DNA of 64,000 nucleotides from Actibacterium sp. (GTDB taxonomy: Bacteria; Pseudomonadota; Alphaproteobacteria; Rhodobacterales; Rhodobacteraceae): contig JADQCB010000005.1 of NCBI GenBank assembly GCA_016278325.1, forward strand, positions 121,993 to 185,992. Reading direction: 5' to 3'. The notes below the pieces were generated by a model. The model ran no database searches, was not told the DNA's origin, and saw nothing but the letters and a program-made list of their open reading frames with translations. A program made the position numbers and the translations under genes. This document shows, piece after piece, positions 44,178 to 52,473 of the stretch; positions within the stretch are counted from its first letter, which is position 1; each line of letters opens with the position of its first letter.

Positions 44178-46973
44178 TCACTGCGCGGCGGTCGATGCCT
44201 CCACCGGGCTTACCCGCACCGCGGCGAACTTGAACTCGGGGATCTTGCCATACGGATCCAGCGCCGGGTTGGTCAGCACGTTGGCCGCCGCCTCGACAAA
44301 GGCGAAGGGCACGAAAACCATGTTCGGGGCCACGGCCCGGTCGGCCCGCGCCATCAGGGTGATCTCTCCCCTGCGGCTGGCAATTCGAACCCAGTCGCCG
44401 GGTGCGATTCCCATCTGCCGCAAGGTCGACGGGTGCAGCGAGGCGTTGGCCTCGGGTTCGACCGCGTCCAGCACCGCGCTGCGGCGGGTCATCGAGCCCG
44501 TGTGCCAATGCTCAAGCTGACGGCCGGTGGTCAGAATCATGGGATAGGCGGCATCGGGCAGTTCGTCCGGCGCGATGACACTGGCCGGGGTAAACCGTGC
44601 CCGCCCCCCCGCGCGCGGGAACCCGTCGCCAAAGACCACCGCCTTGCCGGGCTGGTCCGGCGCGTCGCAGGGATAGGTCACGGCGCCCTCGGCCTCCAGC
44701 CGATCCCAGGTGATGTTGTCCAGGCTGGCCATGCCCTGCTTCATTTCCTCGAATACCTCGCGCGGCTGCGTATAGGGCCAGTCCAGACCCAGCCGCCGCG
44801 CCAGATCGACGGTGATTGCCCAGTCGGCACGCGCCGCGCCCGGCGGCGGAACCGCCGCGCGGCCGATCTGCACCTGCCGGTTGGTGTTGGTAACGGTCCC
44901 GGTCTTTTCATAAAACGCGGCGGCGGGCAGGATCACGTCGGCATAGTTCGCCGTCTCGGTCAGGAATATGTCCTGCACCACCAGGTGGTCCAGCGCGGCC
45001 AGCGCCTGGCGCGCATGGGTGACATCGGGATCCGACATCGCCGGGTTCTCGCCCAGGATATACATGCCGCGAATTTGCCCCGCATGCACCGCATCCAGGA
45101 TCTCGGTCACGGTCAGGCCCTTTTCGGCGCTGAAATCCCGCCCGCCCCAGATCGCCGAGAAACGCGCGCGGACCGCATCATCCGTGACGCTCTGGTAATC
45201 GGGCAGGAACATCGGCACCAGCCCGGCATCCGAGGCGCCCTGAACGTTGTTCTGGCCCCTGAGCGGGTGCAGCCCGGTGCCCGGCCGCCCCACATGCCCG
45301 CACATCAGCGCCAGCGAAATCAGGCAGCGCGAATTGTCGGTGCCGTGGATATGCTGGGAAATTCCCATGCCCCAGAAGATCATCCCGGCACGCGCGCCCG
45401 CGAATTCGCGCGCAACTTCGCGCAATGTCTCGGCCGGGATGCCGCAATGATCGGCCATCCTTTCCGGTGCGAAATCGGCCAGATGGGCGCGCTCGGCGTC
45501 CCAGTTCTCGGTGAACGCCTCGATATACTGCCGGTCGTAAAGCCCTTCCTCGACGATCGTCGCCATGATCGCGTTGAGCATCGCCACATCGGTGCCCGGC
45601 TTGAACTGAAGCATATGGCTGGCGAAACGGCGCAGCCCCACGCCGCGCGGATCCATCACGATCAGCTTGCCGCCGCGCTTGACGAATTGCTTGAAATAGG
45701 TGGCGGCGACGGGATGGTTCTCGACCGGGTTGGCGCCGATGACAATGGCGACATCGGCGTTCTCGATCTCGTTGAAGGTGGCGGTGACCGCCCCCGAGCC
45801 GACATTCTCGATCAGCGCGGCGACCGAAGAGGCATGGCAAAGCCGCGTGCAGTGATCGACATTGTTGTGGCCAAAGCCCTGGCGGATGAGCTTCTGGAAC
45901 AGATATGCCTCTTCGTTGGTGCATTTGGCGCTGCCGAACCCCGCGACCGAGGCGCCGCCATGCGCCTGGCGCAGCCTGTCCAGTCCGCCAGCGGCATGGT
46001 CCAGCGCCTCGTCCCATGTCGCTTCGCGGAAGAACTCCCGCCAGTTGCCGGGATCCACGTTCAGCCCCTTGGCCGGCGCATCCGCGCGCCGGATCAGCGG
46101 TTGCGTCAGGCGGTGCGCATGGTGGATATAGTCGAACCCGAACCGCCCCTTGACGCAAAGCCGCCCTTCATTGGCGGGGCCGTTGATGCCTTCGACATAT
46201 TTCACCTTGTCGTCCTTGACCTTCAGGCTGACCTGGCAGCCGACGCCGCAGAACGGGCAGACGCTGGCAACCTCTTCGTCGATATCGGCGCTGTCGCCGT
46301 ACTGCGCGTCGTCCAGAACGCTGGCCGGCATCAGCGCACCGGTGGGGCAGGCCTGGACGCATTCGCCACAGGCCACGCAGGTGCTGTCGCCCATCGGGTC
46401 GTCGAAATCGAAGACCGGCCAGCTGTCATGCCCGCGCCCGGCCATTCCGATCACGTCGTTGACCTGCACTTCGCGGCAGGCCCGCACGCACAGCCCGCAC
46501 TGGATGCAGGCGTCCAGATTGACGCGCATCGCCACATGGCTGTCATCCAGCGCCGGGATGCGGGCGGCTTCGAGTTTCGGAAAGCGGCTTTCGGCGACGC
46601 CCTGCGCCGCGGCCATGTCCCATAGATGCGCGCTGCGGTCATGCGCCGCCGGCTGTTCCGGCTGATCGGCCAGCAACAGTTCCATCACCGTCTTGCGCGC
46701 GGTTTCGGCCCGGGCCGTATCGGTCCTGACCACCATCCCGTCAGAGGGCGTGCGGATGCAGGAGGCCGCAAGCGCGCGCTCGCCCTCGATCTCGACCATG
46801 CAGGCCCGGCAATTGCCGTCGGGACGATAGCCCGGGGCGGGCTTGTGGCACAGATGCGGGATCACCAGCCCGCGGCCGTTGGCGACCTCCCAGATGGTCT
46901 GGCCGGGCGCGGCGATGACCTCTTGCCCGTCGAGGGTGAAGGTGATGGAGCGTGTCTGCTGTCCGTCAGGCAT
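44178..46973 (-). CDS. fdsA: NAD-linked formate dehydrogenase, catalytic alpha subunit
   Basis: The 931-residue cytosolic enzyme has an N-terminal NuoG-like part: a [2Fe-2S] site (CHKPAPGYRPDGNCRACMVEI), then CIQCGLCVRAC, CVACGECVQACPTG and CPFCGVGC [4Fe-4S] sites. The catalytic domain that follows carries the metal ligand Cys379-His380 in TRLCHASS. No Tat signal is present. GGAGG lies 7-8 nt before the ATG at 46973. It is the second gene of the fdsGB-fdsA operon, 147 nt downstream of fdsGB, and converges with the membrane formate dehydrogenase genes. Confidence 0.96.
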   Translation of the reverse strand: MPDGQQTRSITFTLDGQEVIAAPGQTIWEVANGRGLVIPHLCHKPAPGYRPDGNCRACMVEIEGERALAASCIRTPSDGMVVRTDTARAETARKTVMELLLADQPEQPAAHDRSAHLWDMAAAQGVAESRFPKLEAARIPALDDSHVAMRVNLDACIQCGLCVRACREVQVNDVIGMAGRGHDSWPVFDFDDPMGDSTCVACGECVQACPTGALMPASVLDDAQYGDSADIDEEVASVCPFCGVGCQVSLKVKDDKVKYVEGINGPANEGRLCVKGRFGFDYIHHAHRLTQPLIRRADAPAKGLNVDPGNWREFFREATWDEALDHAAGGLDRLRQAHGGASVAGFGSAKCTNEEAYLFQKLIRQGFGHNNVDHCTRLCHASSVAALIENVGSGAVTATFNEIENADVAIVIGANPVENHPVAATYFKQFVKRGGKLIVMDPRGVGLRRFASHMLQFKPGTDVAMLNAIMATIVEEGLYDRQYIEAFTENWDAERAHLADFAPERMADHCGIPAETLREVAREFAGARAGMIFWGMGISQHIHGTDNSRCLISLALMCGHVGRPGTGLHPLRGQNNVQGASDAGLVPMFLPDYQSVTDDAVRARFSAIWGGRDFSAEKGLTVTEILDAVHAGQIRGMYILGENPAMSDPDVTHARQALAALDHLVVQDIFLTETANYADVILPAAAFYEKTGTVTNTNRQVQIGRAAVPPPGAARADWAITVDLARRLGLDWPYTQPREVFEEMKQGMASLDNITWDRLEAEGAVTYPCDAPDQPGKAVVFGDGFPRAGGRARFTPASVIAPDELPDAAYPMILTTGRQLEHWHTGSMTRRSAVLDAVEPEANASLHPSTLRQMGIAPGDWVRIASRRGEITLMARADRAVAPNMVFVPFAFVEAAANVLTNPALDPYGKIPEFKFAAVRVSPVEASTAAQ

Positions 46974-47120
46974 GGGTGCGCCCTCCGCAGGCAAGATGAT
47001 CGGAACCGCCTATGGGCGCGGCAAGGTGCCCCGCCCGCCGCCCAAGCGGGCGCTTCCGCGCCCTCCTCGGACGGGCGCCGCGCTTGCCGCTTCGTGCGAA
47101 GATATCGGGCATCGCCATCC

Positions 47121-48806
47121 TCACACCTCCCCCGGAAAATGCTTCATCGTCAGCCGGATCGGGTTCGGGGCCGCCTGCCCCAGGCCGCAGATCGAGGCAT
47201 CGGCCATCACGTTGCACAGATCTTCGAGCAGCGGCCGGTCCCAGCTCTCGGCCTGCATCAGCTTGACCGCCTTCTCGCAGCCCACCCGGCAGGGCGTGCA
47301 TTGGCCGCAGGACTCGGCCGCGAAGAAGCGCAGCATGTTCAGCGCGGCGGCCCGGGCGCTGTCATGCTCCGACAGCACCACCACGGCCGCCGAACCGATG
47401 AAGGACCCGTGCGGTTGCAGCGTGTCGAAATCCAGCGGCACGTCGTCGAGCGCGGCCGGCAACAACCCCGAGGACGGCCCGCCCGGCTGATAGGCCTTGA
47501 ACACATGCCCCTCGGCCATGCCGCCGGCGGCGGCGATGATGTCGGTGATGGTCGAACCCGACGGCAGGAGATAGACGCCCGGCCTGGCCACCCGGCCGGA
47601 AACCGAAAAGCTGCGCAGCCCCTTGCGGCCGTTCCTTTCGGTGCTGTTCAGCACCCCGGGCCCCTCGCGGCAGATACGCGCGACCCAATGCAGCGTCTCG
47701 ACGTTATGCACGAGTGTCGGGCGACCGAAAACGCCGACCTGCGCGACATAGGGCGGGCGGTGCCGTGGCAGCCCGCGCTTGCCCTCGATCGATTCGATCA
47801 TCGCGCTTTCCTCGCCGCAGATATAGGCGCCCGCACCCCGGCGAAGGTCGATATGGCCCGGCGGGACCAGGCCCGCGGCCTCCAGCGCAGCAATTTCGCG
47901 GCGCAGGATCTCCAGCACCGCGGGATATTCGTCGCGCATGTAGATGAAACAGGTATCGGCACGTACCGCCCAGGCGGCGATCAGCATTCCCTCAAGAAAA
48001 ACATGCGGTTCCCGCTCAAGGTAGAAGCGATCCTTGAAGGTGCCGGGCTCTCCCTCGTCGCCGTTGACGGCCAGGTATCGCGGCCCTTCGGCATCGCGCA
48101 CGAACCCCCATTTGCGCCCCGCCGGAAAGCCCGCCCCGCCCAGCCCGCGCAGGCCGGCATCAAGCAGGTCTTGCTGCACCTGGGCAAAATCGCCCTCGGC
48201 CCGCAGTTTCCCGAGCGTGGTATAGCCACCACCTGAACGATAGGCGGCAAGATCTTGATAATAATGTATTTCCGGTGAAATATCCCCGGCAGCGATCACC
48301 GCGTCCACCTTTTCGGGCGTGGCCAGATCGACATGCCGGTGGCCGATTTCCGCGACCGGCGCCGTATCGCATCGCCCCATGCAGGGCGCGCGCAGCACGC
48401 GCACCCGGGCGGGATCGTGCCCGGCCGTCAGCGCCGCCAGCAGCGCCTCGGACCCGGCCAGTTCGCAGGACAGCGAGTCGCAGACCCGGATTGTCAGATC
48501 GGGTGGCGGTGCCTCATCCTCGCGCAGCGGGTCGAAATGCGCGTAGAAGCTGGCGACTTCCCAGACCTCGGCCATGCTCAGGCGCATTTCCTCGGCCAGC
48601 GCGCGCAGATGTGCCGCTGAAAGGTGGCCATGGGCGTCCTGGATCAGGTGCAGATACTCGATCAGCAGGTCGCGCCGGCGCGGCCGATCGCCCAGAAGCG
48701 CGCGCAGATCCTCCCAGGCGGTGTCATCCAGCTGCCGGCCCTTGGGCGTCTTGCGTCCGCGTCCCTTGCCCGATTTCCAGATGCCCTTCGGTTCGTCCAG
48801 TGCCAT
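47121..48806 (-). CDS. Fused FdsG-FdsB (NuoE-NuoF-like) subunit of NAD-linked formate dehydrogenase
   Basis: The 561-residue diaphorase subunit is a fusion. The N-terminal half (about 1-150) is NuoE-like with a [2Fe-2S] site CDSLSCELAG and CMGRCDTAP. The C-terminal half is NuoF-like with the FMN segment GLGGAGFPAGRKWGFV, the NADH segment NGDEGEPGTFKDR and the cluster ESCGQCTPCRVGC. It passes electrons from FdsA to NAD+. Earlier ATGs (48848, 48866) exist; the start MALDEPKGIWKSGKGRGRK at 48806 fits relatives that begin with a similar GxWKSGKGKGR segment. Confidence 0.93.
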   Translation of the reverse strand: MALDEPKGIWKSGKGRGRKTPKGRQLDDTAWEDLRALLGDRPRRRDLLIEYLHLIQDAHGHLSAAHLRALAEEMRLSMAEVWEVASFYAHFDPLREDEAPPPDLTIRVCDSLSCELAGSEALLAALTAGHDPARVRVLRAPCMGRCDTAPVAEIGHRHVDLATPEKVDAVIAAGDISPEIHYYQDLAAYRSGGGYTTLGKLRAEGDFAQVQQDLLDAGLRGLGGAGFPAGRKWGFVRDAEGPRYLAVNGDEGEPGTFKDRFYLEREPHVFLEGMLIAAWAVRADTCFIYMRDEYPAVLEILRREIAALEAAGLVPPGHIDLRRGAGAYICGEESAMIESIEGKRGLPRHRPPYVAQVGVFGRPTLVHNVETLHWVARICREGPGVLNSTERNGRKGLRSFSVSGRVARPGVYLLPSGSTITDIIAAAGGMAEGHVFKAYQPGGPSSGLLPAALDDVPLDFDTLQPHGSFIGSAAVVVLSEHDSARAAALNMLRFFAAESCGQCTPCRVGCEKAVKLMQAESWDRPLLEDLCNVMADASICGLGQAAPNPIRLTMKHFPGEV

Positions 48807-48873
48807 CTTCGCGCTGCCTTCACGGCTGATCCATTCGGAAGTCTCCATGCCCAACGGGCAACCCATCCGTCAA

Positions 48874-48911
48874 TATCAAAGACTCGTGGTTTGATAGGAA
48901 ATGCCTATCAA
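48874..48911. promoter_or_regulatory. Candidate operator, double inverted repeat before fdsGB
   Basis: Two overlapping inverted repeats share one arm. TATCAAA (48874-48880) faces TTTGATA (48890-48896) across 9 nt, and TTGATAGG (48891-48898) faces CCTATCAA (48904-48911) across 5 nt. Three half-sites spaced in this way, 68-105 nt upstream of the fdsGB ATG and 55 nt upstream of the tusA-like ATG, fit a LysR-type operator. The regulator (FdsR in other species) is not in this window, so the assignment is inferred. Confidence 0.55.
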
Positions 48912-48965
48912 GCGCGATGGCGCAATCAGATGGACAGCCCGCGCCGCCGCCCTTATATCCGGCCC

Positions 48966-49193
48966 ATGCGATGGGATGACGAAATCGACGCCAGCGGTCT
49001 TCTGTGTCCGCTGCCCGTGCTCAAGGCGCGCAAAAGGCTGCGGGCGATGGCGCCGGGGGCGGTGCTGCGCCTGGTCACCACCGACCCGGCGGCACGCATC
49101 GACGTGCCGCATTTCTGCGCCGAAGCGGGCCATGCGCTGCTCGACAGCGCACAAGAGGGCACGACCGGGATCTACCTGATCCGGCGCGGCTGA
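48966..49193 (+). CDS. TusA/SirA-like sulfur carrier protein
   Basis: The 75-residue protein has the TusA signature SGLLCPLPVLKARKRL, in which the CPxP cysteine (about residue 13) carries persulfide. It is divergent from fdsGB and shares the candidate operator. FdhD, encoded 3.5 kb away, transfers sulfur to the bis-MGD cofactor of formate dehydrogenases, so a sulfur-relay role here is plausible. The open frame starts at 48624 upstream, but only the ATG at 48966 gives a TusA-length product. Confidence 0.88.
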   Translation: MRWDDEIDASGLLCPLPVLKARKRLRAMAPGAVLRLVTTDPAARIDVPHFCAEAGHALLDSAQEGTTGIYLIRRG

Positions 49194-49211
49194 GACGGCC
49201 GCGCAGGCGGA

Positions 49212-51347
49212 TCAGCCCAGGTCGAACCCGCCATATGGCAGGAAGCGAACCATGTCGCCGGGTGCCACCGCGCCCCCCTCGTCGGGCAGTTCAACCAGGC
49301 CGGTGGCCCAGCTCAGCCCGCTGATCCGCCCCGACCCTTCCGAGGCGAAAACCTCGGCCCGGCCTTCGGCGTCCAGCCGCGCGCGCAGGTATTCGCGCCG
49401 GCCCGGTTTCTTGACCTTGGCAAAGGCCGCGGGCACCTGGAACCCCTGCGGCGCCTGCCAGCCTGCCCCGGCCAGCATAGACAACGCGGGGCGGGCGAAG
49501 ACAAAGGCGCAGACAAAGGCGGCCACCGGGTTGCCCGGCAGGCCGACGACCGGCACCCCGTTCCACAGCGCAAGCGCCAGGGGGCGCCCCGGTTTCATCG
49601 CGATGCGCCAGCTTGACAGGGTGCCGCCATCGCGCAGCAGGCGCGAGACGTGGTCCTCGTCCCCGGCCGAGGCGCCGCCCGATGTCAGGATCACGTCGGC
49701 CTCGGCCGCGCCCCGGTCCAGGGCAGCCGCAATCGCCCCGGGATTGTCGCGCACATGGCCCAGGTCCACCGGCGCATAGCCCCACCGGGCGGCAAGCGAC
49801 AGCAGCATCGGGCGGTTGGCGTCATAAATCCGGTGCGGCGCAGCAGGCGCCCCGGGCTGGGCCACCAGCTCATCCCCGGTGGACAGAACCGCCACTGCCA
49901 GTCGCCGATAAACCGGCACCTGCGCCACCCCCAATGCGGTCAGCAACGCCAGGTCCGGCGGGCGCAGGCGATGGCCACGCGGCAGGGCCCGCGCGCCGCT
50001 GGCCACGTCCTCTCCGGCCTTGCGGGTGTTTGCCCCCTGCTTCAGCGGGCCGTCGAACACGATCGCGGCGCCGTCCCGCGCGGTATCCTCCTCAAGCACC
50101 ACGGTATCCACGCCTGCGGGCAGGATCGCGCCGGTCAGGATGCGGATCGCCGCCCCCGCCGGGACCGCGCCGGCAAAGGGCTGGCCGGCCACGGCCCGGC
50201 CCGCGACCAGCGGCAGGCGCTGCGGCCCGGTGCCGATGGCGGCATGGGCAAAGCCATAGCCATCGACCGCGGAATTGGGCGCCGGCGGATTGGAACGGCG
50301 CGCGGTGACATCGGCGGCCAGCACCCTGCCCGCCGCCTGCGCAAGCGGCACGTCCTGCACCCCCGTTACCGGGCGCAGGTCCGCGCGCAACCGCGCCAGC
50401 GCGTCGTCCACCGGCACCCAGTCCACGCCCTGCGGCATGGCGAAACAGTCGTCGCGCAGCCGCGGCGGATCGACCCCGGCGGGCAGCGCCGCGCGCAGCG
50501 CGGTCTCGTGGCCTGCGCCGAGGATCCAGCCCTCTTCGGCCAGAACCTCGCGCGGCGCATCCGGGGCGAAGAGCGGCGCCAGCCCGCCGCGTGCCGACAG
50601 ACCGGCAAGCGCCAGCGCCATCAGGCGGACCTCGACCGCATCGCGCTGCTCACCTTCGCCTTGCGCCGCCGCGACCTCGGCGCGCAGCATTGCCGGATAG
50701 ACCTCGGCCATCACGACCGGGGCATCGGCCGCGTCGAAAGGCCAAACCGCCAGCGCCGCGCCGAACCGACGGCGCAGCCGCGAAAGCATCGGCAAACCGG
50801 TCAGCATCTGCGCCCCGACCGCGCCGGCGCCGGCCAGTTGCCATGGCGATTTCGCGCGCCCGGCGCCCGCGCGCGCCACGATCTCGGTGGCGCGGAAGTC
50901 CGCCAGCCCCGCGGGCAGCTCCGGCCGGGTGCGGGGCAACCCGGGATGATCGAGCGATCCGGGATTGCCCCAGAACGGCCCGTCGCCCGGCCACATCGCG
51001 TTCAGCCGTGCCGCCAGGGCACGGTGATCATTGGCATTGTCCGGCCCGTCGTGCAGCGCCGTTGCCAGCCAGTCCCACAGCGCCGGCGCGTCGGCCTGCC
51101 CAGTCACCCGGCGTGCGAATCCGGCGGGATAGCCGAACCCGAAATCCACCCCGACAAGCAATTGCTCGCCCGCTGCCAGCGCGGCCGCGATCCGCTCGGC
51201 CAGCCGCGCCTCGGCCGCATGGCGCGTGGCGGGGTTCTCGGTTTCGAGCGATTGACCGGCGGCCTGCGCGATCCAGATCGAACCCTTCCCGGTCCGTGGC
51301 CGGCCCGCCGCCGACCAGTCCACCACGATCACGCGCTCGGGCCTCAC
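49212..51347 (-). CDS. Fusion of a DUF429-like domain with MoeA molybdopterin molybdotransferase
   Basis: The 711-residue protein has two parts. Residues 1-300 resemble a separate family annotated molybdopterin-guanine dinucleotide synthesis in Rhodobacteraceae, with an RNase-H-like start VIVVDWSAAGRPRTGKGSIW and VGVDFGFGYPAGFAR. Residues about 310-711 are MoeA: LRPVTGVQDVPLAQAAGRVL, SAVDGYGFA, then STGDELV and TSGGASAGDEDHVS, ending near FLPYGGFDLG. MoeA inserts molybdate into adenylated molybdopterin. It is the last gene of a minus-strand operon with a 4-nt overlap to mobB. No stop separates the halves. Confidence 0.88.
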   Translation of the reverse strand: MRPERVIVVDWSAAGRPRTGKGSIWIAQAAGQSLETENPATRHAAEARLAERIAAALAAGEQLLVGVDFGFGYPAGFARRVTGQADAPALWDWLATALHDGPDNANDHRALAARLNAMWPGDGPFWGNPGSLDHPGLPRTRPELPAGLADFRATEIVARAGAGRAKSPWQLAGAGAVGAQMLTGLPMLSRLRRRFGAALAVWPFDAADAPVVMAEVYPAMLRAEVAAAQGEGEQRDAVEVRLMALALAGLSARGGLAPLFAPDAPREVLAEEGWILGAGHETALRAALPAGVDPPRLRDDCFAMPQGVDWVPVDDALARLRADLRPVTGVQDVPLAQAAGRVLAADVTARRSNPPAPNSAVDGYGFAHAAIGTGPQRLPLVAGRAVAGQPFAGAVPAGAAIRILTGAILPAGVDTVVLEEDTARDGAAIVFDGPLKQGANTRKAGEDVASGARALPRGHRLRPPDLALLTALGVAQVPVYRRLAVAVLSTGDELVAQPGAPAAPHRIYDANRPMLLSLAARWGYAPVDLGHVRDNPGAIAAALDRGAAEADVILTSGGASAGDEDHVSRLLRDGGTLSSWRIAMKPGRPLALALWNGVPVVGLPGNPVAAFVCAFVFARPALSMLAGAGWQAPQGFQVPAAFAKVKKPGRREYLRARLDAEGRAEVFASEGSGRISGLSWATGLVELPDEGGAVAPGDMVRFLPYGGFDLG

Positions 51348-51835
51348 AGCCCGACCTCGGAGAGGATGAAATCGGCGATCGCGGCGGTGTCGTCGAGGTC
51401 GAAAAGCGGCAGATCGATGTCGGGCACCGCGTCAGAGGCAACGGCGCGGATAGTCGGGTTTTCGCCCGCCAGCAGCGCCCGCCCGGTCGCGGCGCGATGC
51501 GCCTCGATCTTGGGATGCGATTCGCGTTTGTAGCCCTCGATCAGGATCAGATCGGCGGGCCCCAGTTTCTTGAGCAGTTCGACCAGCGGCGGCTCCGGCG
51601 CGCCGCGCAGCTCGTGCATCAACGCCCAACGTATCGGCGAGGCGACCAGCACCTCGCGCGCGCCCGCCTGCCGGTGGCGATAACTGTCGCGTCCGGGATG
51701 GTCGATCTCGGTCGCGTGATGGGCATGCTTGAGCGTCGACACGCTGAAGCCACGGCCGGTGATCTCGGCCACCAGGCGTTCCACCAGGCCGGTCTTGCCC
51801 GAATCCTTCCAGCCGGTGATGCCATAGACCCTCAT
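51344..51835 (-). CDS. mobB: Molybdopterin-guanine dinucleotide biosynthesis protein MobB
   Basis: The 163-residue P-loop GTPase has Walker A GWKDSGKTGLVERLV, the conserved STLKHAHHATEIDHPGRDSYRHRQAGA segment and LILIEGYKRESHPKIE. MobB helps MobA attach GMP to molybdopterin, making the bis-MGD of formate dehydrogenases. It overlaps mobA and the moeA fusion by 4 nt each, so the three proteins are probably co-translated. Confidence 0.94.
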   Translation of the reverse strand: MRVYGITGWKDSGKTGLVERLVAEITGRGFSVSTLKHAHHATEIDHPGRDSYRHRQAGAREVLVASPIRWALMHELRGAPEPPLVELLKKLGPADLILIEGYKRESHPKIEAHRAATGRALLAGENPTIRAVASDAVPDIDLPLFDLDDTAAIADFILSEVGL

Positions 51836-52473
51836 GCCAGCAGGCGCTCCGCCGCGTCGATATCCTCGGGGCTGTTGATATTGAAGAACGGGTCGAACGG
51901 ATCGGCGGCAAATTCCACCGCCGTCGCGTCATGCGCATCGGTCCAGATCACGATCTTGCGCAGCCCGCGCCGCAACGCGCCGCGGAGATCGTCGCGCAAG
52001 GCCACCGGCCAGAGCCCGAAGGTCGGATGCCGGCGCAGCGCGCCCGCCGCGTCCCGCGTCGCCGCCAGGGCCAGGCCGGACGCGCCGCGCCCCGCCCAAA
52101 GACGATCGACCAGGTCGGTGGGAAAGAACGGCGTGTCGGCCGCCACGCTCACGATATGCTCGGCGCCCTGCCCCGCGGCCCAATCCATGCCGGCCAGAAC
52201 GCCCGCCAGCGGGCCGGGATGATCGGCGATGCTGTCGGGCAGCACCGGAAGGCCCAGATCGGCAAATCGTGCCGGATCGCCATTGGCGTTCAGCGCCAGC
52301 GGCGCGCATTGCCCCGAAAGACGCAGCAGAACGTGATCGATCAGCCGCCGCCCGCCGACCAGGCGCAACCCCTTGTCGCCGCCGCCCATGCGGCTGGCCC
52401 GCCCCCCGGCAAGAATGACCCCCGGCAGACGCGATCGCGCCGCGCTGGCGCTGTTCGCCGCGGGCTCAGTCAT
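51832..52473 (-). CDS. mobA: Molybdenum cofactor guanylyltransferase MobA
   Basis: The 213-residue enzyme has the N-terminal nucleotide-binding motif GVILAGGRASRMGGGDKGL (about 17-35), the AADTPFFP segment (metal-binding Asp near 110) and a late PFFNINSPEDIDAAERLL. It transfers GMP from GTP to molybdopterin. The ATG at 52473 overlaps the fdhD stop by 8 nt; an earlier in-frame ATG (52533) would lie deep inside fdhD and is disfavoured. Confidence 0.95.
   Translation of the reverse strand: MTEPAANSASAARSRLPGVILAGGRASRMGGGDKGLRLVGGRRLIDHVLLRLSGQCAPLALNANGDPARFADLGLPVLPDSIADHPGPLAGVLAGMDWAAGQGAEHIVSVAADTPFFPTDLVDRLWAGRGASGLALAATRDAAGALRRHPTFGLWPVALRDDLRGALRRGLRKIVIWTDAHDATAVEFAADPFDPFFNINSPEDIDAAERLLA

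Noticed and set aside
44433..46625. A 730-codon plus-strand frame
   Set aside because: It lies opposite fdsA, which has all expected cluster and ligand motifs.
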